A stretch of DNA of 12,965 bases. It comes from Ettlia oleoabundans (lineage: Eukaryota; Chlorophyta; Chlorophyceae; Chlamydomonadales). A program made the position numbers and the translations under genes. The notes below the pieces were generated by a model that ran no database searches, was not told the origin of the DNA, and saw only the letters and a list, made by a program, of their open reading frames with translations. The stretch spans positions 1-12,965 of the forward strand of contig JAAMXP010005158.1 in assembly GCA_019693395.1 (NCBI GenBank), written 5' to 3'. Shown here piece after piece: positions 7,757 to 12,965 of this stretch (positions within the stretch are counted from its first letter, which is position 1; each line of letters opens with the position of its first letter).

Positions 7757-10700
7757 TTACGCCAGCAGGGCAGCAGCCAACAGGCTGGCAGCCATGGCTG
7801 CGACACTGGCCAGCGTGGTGGTAGCGCTGCTGGGGGGCACGGCCATGGGGGCCGGGGCGCCCATCATGGGCACCAGCACGCCGTCAATCACGTGCACAAC
7901 TGCAGCAGCAGGGGGCAAGGAAGCGGCAAATCAAGATCTACACAACCACCGGGGCATATGGCAGGATACAGATGACAGCATGCAGATGCGGTAAGGAGTG
8001 GCTGGCTGCCGGATAAACAGGAGCAGGCTGACCACAGCCAGCTGGCAGCCGAGTAAGCGAAAATCTGGGCGCTTACACCCCCCCACACACACAGACTACG
8101 GCATGCATCCATTGCAACGTAGCCCGATTGCGGCAACTTGTATCATCCAAGAAACAAACGCAGTCAGAGCCCGAACCGCACCTGCGTTGCCGGCCTTGAC
8201 ATCGGCTGCGATGACTGCCACCTCGTTCCCAGAGCCATCCACGATGGAAACGCCCTCCTCGCTCACCATCACCTGCGCAAACACGGGAAAATGTGGCAAT
8301 GCAATTCCGAATGAGACAAGGAGGCGCTGCCAAGGTACTCAAGCCCGAGGGTTGCAAAAGGGCGGAAGACTTTTAGTCTCCCAGACTGACACATGTAGGG
8401 CACTGGGCAAGTGGTCTGCCGGCAAGCCGCCATCTCACACCGTGTGTAAATCACAGAAACCATGCACACACAGCAGACGCACACGCAAAAACAACGTTCA
8501 AAACACACCGCACAGCTCTCATGTGTCTCCCCTCCTTACCGTGAGTGTGTCGCCATTGGCGGTAGTAAGCTCCATGCCATTCATCAGGTCGGTGGACAGG
8601 GCGGGCATGTCGGGGATCACGTGGTGAGTCTGCACAGCACATCACAGCCATGCAATGTGACACTATGCGGACCAACAAACAGTGGCCCCCAGATGGCAGA
8701 GTGAGCTTAGGCTTAGCCGCAGCTCTGTGTAACGGCTGTCAGGCTAGCCGGCATGCACAGGTTGAGGCTGCAAGTCACGCACATCACAGCCATGCAAGGT
8801 GACGTTGCTTGAACCAGCATACTGNCCCCCCCGCCTGTCAGGCGTATTTCAACGATGGTAAGGCAAGGCGACGCAAGCGTGGAGCATGGGCGTGAACGCC
8901 AATGCACAGCTTGAAGGTGCTGCTGCACCATACGTGTACCACTACAACCACCCAGCTAAGGTATCGCTGACTGCAAGTCAGCTGCTGACTTATGCATCAA
9001 CCTGTCACTGACAGTTGTAGTTTGGGTTAATGCCAGTGCTTACGCAACAGAATGCGGAAAGGGGCAATAGAACAGCATTGCGGGGCAAACTAAGCAACTC
9101 ATCAGCTTGCAAACAGGTGCAGCGCAACAGCAACAGCTGGGGCGATCTAGACAATAGCAAACGCACCAGGATGCTGGCCAAAGCCGTCTCCTGTTCTGCA
9201 GTGAGGTTATCCAGATCGATGCCCTGGGAGTCAAGGAAAGCCTCCAGGGCCTGAAGGCAAGGGGACGAAAGTTATAAGGCAGGTGAGACCTTTAAGGCAG
9301 ACTACGAGTGATGTGTGTGTGTGTGTGTTGTAATTGTGTCGGTGCGGTAGATACTAGAACCTGAGGGGGATTATCCGCAGTGATTCGGCAAGGTTTGCGC
9401 CACTGTACCAGCAACAACTAAACCCTAACTTGCTGGCAGAGACAACACATCCGCAATCACCGCACCACATTACCCCACATTCCCCCGCATTCCCCGTTTC
9501 AACCACTTTTCAATGATGGTCGGCAGGCACTTGTGGATTGTCAGGTGGGACCTGGGAAAGCACTTACCTCGTTGGTGGGTGCGAACACGGTACCGTTGAA
9601 GTCGGGGCCAACAGCTGAGACCAGAGCGGCAGCCTGCACAGCGTGGTCACCATGGGCAGGGCAGGCACAATTTGTGAGCGCCAAGTAGCGGGCACAGATG
9701 GCACAAATCGTGGGGGGGGCACCAACAGAAATGATACATGACCAGTTTGGTGAGATTCAGCCATATTCCAACACTTTAAGACCCCACGATAAACTCCTTC
9801 TGCTGCGAAAGAGGTGAAAGCGACACTCGAAAAGAAACACCTAGTGGTGGGCTGTGGAAAACGCAGCTGTTATCAGCCGTTCCCCCCACTCCTGCCCAAC
9901 TCACATCCAGTGCCTCCAGCAGGTTGTCGAGCCCCTCAGCCTTGGCAGCATCAACGACAGAGTCAAAGATGGCGCGCACAGCGTTGGGGGTGGGCATAGG
10001 CTCCTCCATCTCCATCATGGGTGCCATGGCGGGACCCATGGTCGGTGCGGCCGCGGGCCCGGGGGTGGGCAGCGCCAGGGGCAGCAGCACAAAGTCGATG
10101 ATGTGCACGGCCACTGCAGGGCAGGGGAAGGGGCCAGTAAGGAGCCACGTATAGAACCAACCATTCAGAACCGCCTAAATGGTGCCAACGGCAGCAAAAT
10201 ACAGCATGCCGAGTCATTTTGTTCCAAGGTTTACTGCCAATAGCAACTGCTGGTGTGCTGCTATTAATGCTGTGTCACAATGCACTGTGTGTGTCTCTAT
10301 GCTGTACGCGAATCAAAGCTGGTGACTTCCTACTACTTGCAAATCAACCAGAGCTGATGGCACGAGGCTGGAGGCACACAAGGGTGCATGGTGCACGACC
10401 CAAGCTGTCTGCATGAATGCCTTGGCTAGTTTTAAAAATTAGTCAAGGTTGATTGGTCGCTCACCGTTCTCGCCAACTTGGATGTCCTTCTTGATGATCG
10501 CGGCATCGGGGCCCATGCTGGCAACAACAGGGACTCCATCCTTGAACATGATCTGCGGTGGTAGCAAGCAGCAGCGGGGTCGGGAGGAGCAGGCTTGGCG
10601 GATGTGTCTATGGAGAAGTCAATGCCGGCTTAGGCATGGCGATCGGGGTGGAGCAAAGCATTGCAGTAGACAAAACACGATGTTGAGGCTGCTGGGACAC

Positions 10701-11813
10701 AGGCACGGCAGACTGAGCGAGGGTGGTTTAGCCTTTTGGAATCTATTTTTTCATTACCAGCCTCCTTACAAGTGAAGATTGTGTATGACCGACGCACCGT
10801 GAGCTCGCCATCAGCAGCGGTGGTCAGCTTGTCGCCGTCAGCTAGGTCGGCAGAGAAGAGGGCGTCGCCGGGCACAAGGTGGTGCTTCTGCAGCGGGGCA
10901 CGACCAAGCAGGCAGCGAGGCAATAACAGCTTGCGAACAGGAAGTGGCGGACCAGGGCAGGTTGCAAAACATGGGGGGAGGCAGGGCATGTTGCACAACA
11001 AAGCACACTACTGGGGGCTTGATGGTGGCATGCTTCCTGCCGAAAGGCGGCTCGCATATGTGATCGTGCAGCCTTGAGGCACAGGAATAAGTGTGCACCC
11101 ACCAGGATCGTGGGCAGCATCTCAGCAACCAAGTCAGCGGCTCCGAGCTGCTCGGCAATCGCCAAGGCATCCGCAAAAGCCTGCAAATACAGACAAGGAA
11201 AAAAGGATTCACAACATGCCACTATTTTGCACAGCTGTTCAACGCAGCACGGCGGGTAGGCTGTACATGACTGCTGCAGAGTGCGCCATTGATGCAAGCC
11301 ATGTGCGTCCCAGGGCAGTGTAGCCCTCAGCGCCAGGTGCGTGGAGACGGCAGCACCAGCAGAAGGGCAGCAGCTGCAGTTCCAAGCCAGCCGGCAACAG
11401 CTTTTTGCGCAGGCACACCTTGTTGTTGGGTGCAAACACGGTGCCCTCAAACTCGCCAAGGGCCTCCACAATGTCCTCGTTCTGCAGCGTGAAAAACAAG
11501 TACAGCAGTTATGTTGTAAAGGGAGTAGGTTGTATAGGAAACAGCTGGGGACAGCGCAGCTGGCGGCAGCAGTAGGTGGGCTGCGACAGCTGCAGCGGGA
11601 GCCAGGGGTGCTGGAAGAGCCGCCGATGTCCGACGTCCCGCGCGCTGCTCAAACTGCTCCGACTATGCTCACCGACTCAATGGCGGCGGCCAGAGAGGAG
11701 AGATCAGGGTTGCTCTTGATTGCGTCCACGAGGGGCATCATTGTCTTGGGCTGGGCCGCGGCGCCCATGACACCCAGCAACAGAATCAGCGCAATGCACT
11801 TCATTTTGAACAT
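7757..11813 (-). CDS. Secreted two-domain fasciclin (FAS1) protein, probably GPI-anchored, 380 aa
   Basis: FAS1 domains mediate adhesion in extracellular matrix and cell walls. Eleven coding exons: 11673-11813, 11419-11481, 11103-11180, 10798-10887, 10465-10552, 9905-10113, 9568-9633, 9167-9250, 8540-8629, 8182-8272, 7757-7899. All introns are GT-AG and the total is exactly 381 codons with the stop. Signal peptide: MFKMKCIALILLLGVMGAAA. Domain 1 (about 28-168) has FEGTVFAPNN, KHHLVPGDALFS and VAVHIIDFVLLP. A Pro/Met/Ala-rich linker follows (PTPGPAAAPTMGPAMAP). Domain 2 (about 195-345) has FNGTVFAPTNE, THHVIPDMPALST and VVHVIDGVLVP. These are the conserved N-terminal FAP, central His and C-terminal VxxIDxVL motifs. 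The C-terminus is SSATTT, then a hydrophobic tail (LASVAAMAASLLAAALLA), typical of a GPI signal. N-glycosylation sequons: N236 (NGT) and N260 (NLT). The mature part has no cysteine. Start chosen at 11813 for the signal peptide; see the leader exon upstream. Confidence 0.94.
8639..8803. repeat. Direct repeat pair in FAS1 intron 8
   Basis: Bases 8639-8661 and 8781-8803 (core ATCACAGCCATGCAA, then GTGAC) match at 22 of 23 positions, 142 bases apart. Weaker similarity continues downstream (GACCAACAAACAGTG against GAACCAGCATACTG, each followed by a C run). Intron 8 (8630-9166) is the longest of the gene, and this duplication helps explain it. The first copy begins 10 bases inside the intron at its acceptor end. 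Confidence 0.7.
8825..8825. other. Single ambiguous base (N)
   Basis: The only undetermined base in the window, immediately before a run of C. It is in FAS1 intron 8 and within the weaker part of the second repeat copy, so it affects no codon. It is probably a homopolymer or polymorphic site in the assembly. Confidence 0.95.
9312..9328. repeat. TG dinucleotide microsatellite
   Basis: Seventeen bases of alternating T and G in FAS1 intron 7 (9251-9567). A simple repeat, probably length-variable between strains. Confidence 0.85.
9464..9496. repeat. Three short tandem copies of a CACATTCCCC-like word
   Basis: CACATTACCC, CACATTCCCC and GCATTCCCC follow each other in FAS1 intron 7, forming a C-rich, T-punctuated tract. 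No function is apparent. Confidence 0.5.
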
Positions 11814-12174
11814 TGCCTCTGCAACGGAATGCACTGGCCGCGGGGTGACGTGTTGCTCAACCGCTAGCATGGTTGCAGCAACCATGCAGCCAACAGCGAC
11901 AGCACCACAATCAGGCATGTCGCCGCAGCCTCCCGCGCTGCATTAATGCCCGGTATGTGGACCGGTGAGTTGCGCGGCTACCATGGCGCCACAACCAACC
12001 GCAGTCGCTTGCAGCAGCAACCTCACCTGCACTGCCACGAATGATAGCTTCAGGGAGGAGAAATGCACGGGATAGATTGTGGGCAAACAGCGCCTGGCTG
12101 TCCTTTTGAACCATATCTGCCAGGGTCTGCCTGCTGTGCGCTGCGCCGCCTGTGAGCTTTGAGCTGACCCTCAT
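11814..12174 (-). other. Probable FAS1 5' leader exon (12027 to about 12174) and leader intron (11819-12026)
   Basis: A good donor (GCAG|GTGAGG, GT at 12026-12025) and acceptor (CCGTTGCAG, ending at 11819) bracket a 208-base intron just upstream of the FAS1 start. Removing it brings a TATA box to a normal distance from a first exon. The spliced leader is stop-free and in frame with the FAS1 start through ATGs at 12174 and 12114, so it could add 51 or 31 residues. Because it would bury the signal peptide, I read it as untranslated leader, but the extension stays possible. Confidence 0.5.
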
Positions 12175-12200
12175 CTCCTGGCGCTGCCATGGGGCGCACG

Positions 12201-12208
12201 CTTTTATA
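12201..12208 (-). promoter_or_regulatory. TATA box of the FAS1 gene
   Basis: TATAAAAG on the minus strand. Transcription would start near 12170-12178, just at the beginning of the proposed leader exon. It is the clearest TATA box in the window and lies about 200 bases from the polyadenylation signal of the upstream gene, leaving a compact promoter interval (12209-12410). Confidence 0.6.
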
Positions 12209-12410
12209 GCAATCCACACATGACACTGGCAAAATGGTAAGCATGCGCCGCTAAATGACGCGGCGACTGTCATCTGAACGGCGGCATGACTCACGGGCAT
12301 GGCTGATGCTGGCGCACTGTGAACCACCTGTGCCCAACGGGCGCGCTGCTCCTGCCGCCGGATCATTACTGATTCTTCAAGATTATACCACTGGATTACC
12401 CTCCGAAGTT

Positions 12411-12415
12411 TTACA
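12411..12415 (-). terminator. TGTAA polyadenylation signal of the right-edge gene
   Basis: TTACA on the plus strand, TGTAA on the minus strand, 84 bases past the TGA at 12501-12499. Orientation and spacing fit. Confidence 0.7.
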
Positions 12416-12498
12416 TCATAAGTTGCCTAAAGTGTCATGGAAGGTGGCCAGTTTTTGCACTGTTTGATTTTAGCATTTTAACCAACCGGCAGCAGCCG

Positions 12499-12927
12499 TC
12501 ATTGCCCCGGCCCCAGCCTGCGTTTGAGTTCTGCCAGGCCCCACCCGATATCTGTGGTGGTGAGCGTGCGCAGCTCCACGGACGGGCAGCGCCGCCCCAG
12601 CTGCCACATCACCCGCGCCACCGGCGCCGTCACCGTATCCTCCCCGCCCAACAACACATCCTCCACACACCGCAGCGCAGGCATCGCACCCAGAGCCCCA
12701 AGCAGCGGCTCCGCCGCCTCAGCGGGGGGGATGGACAAGGAGGCCTCCCCTTCGTGCTTCACCACACGGTGCCCCGTCAGCATGAGCTTTGAGAGACCCG
12801 TGGCGGCACGCAGAGCGGCGGCGCTTTCCAGAGCGGCCTGCCAGTCGAGCAGAAGCTCCTGGAGCCCCGCCATCACGGGAGCTGGCGGCAGGCCTTGTGC
12901 CAGCTCGTTGTCCTCCACATGCAGACC
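12499..12927 (-). CDS. Last exon of a leucine-rich (LRR-like) protein, partial
   Basis: A 142-residue C-terminal exon ends at TGA 12501-12499. An acceptor (CCCCTGTTGCAG, ending at 12928) precedes it, and the frame beyond it meets TGA at about 12960, so the exon really begins at 12927 with GLHVEDNELAQGLP. Leucine spacing resembles leucine-rich repeats (GLQELLLDW, GLSKLMLTGH, MPALRCVEDVLLGG), and the end is GWGLAELKRRLGPGQ. Codon use is strongly GC-rich, as in the other genes. The catalytic or partner-binding part would lie to the right of the window. It could be an F-box/LRR-type protein or another large algal LRR protein; I cannot say which. It is in tandem with the FAS1 gene on the same strand. 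Confidence 0.7.
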   Translation of the reverse strand, partial: GLHVEDNELAQGLPPAPVMAGLQELLLDWQAALESAAALRAATGLSKLMLTGHRVVKHEGEASLSIPPAEAAEPLLGALGAMPALRCVEDVLLGGEDTVTAPVARVMWQLGRRCPSVELRTLTTTDIGWGLAELKRRLGPGQ

Positions 12928-12965
12928 CTGCAACAGGGGCGATGCTGGGTGGGTGGGTCATGGGT

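Noticed and set aside
9420..9428. AAACCCTAA, resembling a plant telo-box or telomere repeat unit
   Set aside because: It is a single copy in the middle of FAS1 intron 7, with no tandem array and no promoter context.
10842..11471. Minus-strand 209-codon frame across FAS1 exons 2-4
   Set aside because: It runs through introns in the wrong frame. The spliced FAS1 frame accounts for every conserved motif.
11911..12366. Minus-strand 151-codon frame taken as a separate gene between FAS1 and the right-edge gene
   Set aside because: It crosses the TATA box and the leader donor. Only its middle section (12027-12174) is likely to be transcribed, as the FAS1 leader.
1..12965. Search for CRISPR arrays, tRNA/rRNA genes, transposase or reverse-transcriptase motifs and toxin or defence modules
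   Set aside because: None was visible by eye. The repeats found are local intronic or trinucleotide repeats without regular spacers, and no mobile-element protein motif was seen.

Overview
The window looks like nuclear DNA of a green alga, probably a chlorophyte and perhaps Chlorophyceae. Four observations support this. Genes are broken by many short GT-AG introns (about 150-540 bases). Exons are GC-rich with C/G-ending codons, while introns and spacers are more AT-rich. CAG/CTG trinucleotide runs are common. The pentamer TGTAA, the usual chlorophyte polyadenylation signal, lies 56-172 bases past the stops of three of the four best genes. I cannot name the species.

Layout. Bases 1-2160 are poorly defined: CAG runs, a weak minus-strand signal-peptide-like first exon, and a weak plus-strand candidate for a single-pass membrane protein with its last exons near 779-1007 and 1540-1613. 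Bases 2861-5382 (minus) encode a five-exon mitochondrial-carrier-family (SLC25) transporter of 439 residues with a long alanine-rich N-terminus. After a 464-base divergent spacer, 5847-7028 (plus) encodes a three-exon, 236-residue membrane protein of no family I recognise. Its 3' end converges on the next gene. Bases 7757-11813 (minus) carry an eleven-coding-exon gene for a secreted, probably GPI-anchored protein with two fasciclin (FAS1) domains, 380 residues, plus a likely 5' leader exon and a TATA box near 12205. The right edge (12499-12927, minus) is the last exon of a leucine-rich protein.

I rebuilt all gene models by hand from splice signals, reading-frame phase and family similarity. 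In the carrier, membrane-protein and FAS1 models every exon junction is phase-consistent and the total is an exact codon multiple. The genes do not look like a pathway or operon; they look like ordinary neighbours in an algal genome. I see no CRISPR array, no tRNA or rRNA gene, no transposase or reverse transcriptase, and no clear defence or biosynthetic system. The most informative observations are the intron-for-intron duplication inside the FAS1 gene, the matching intron positions in carrier repeats 1 and 3, the altered first signature motif of the carrier, and the orphan membrane protein with a stop-free 147-base intron.
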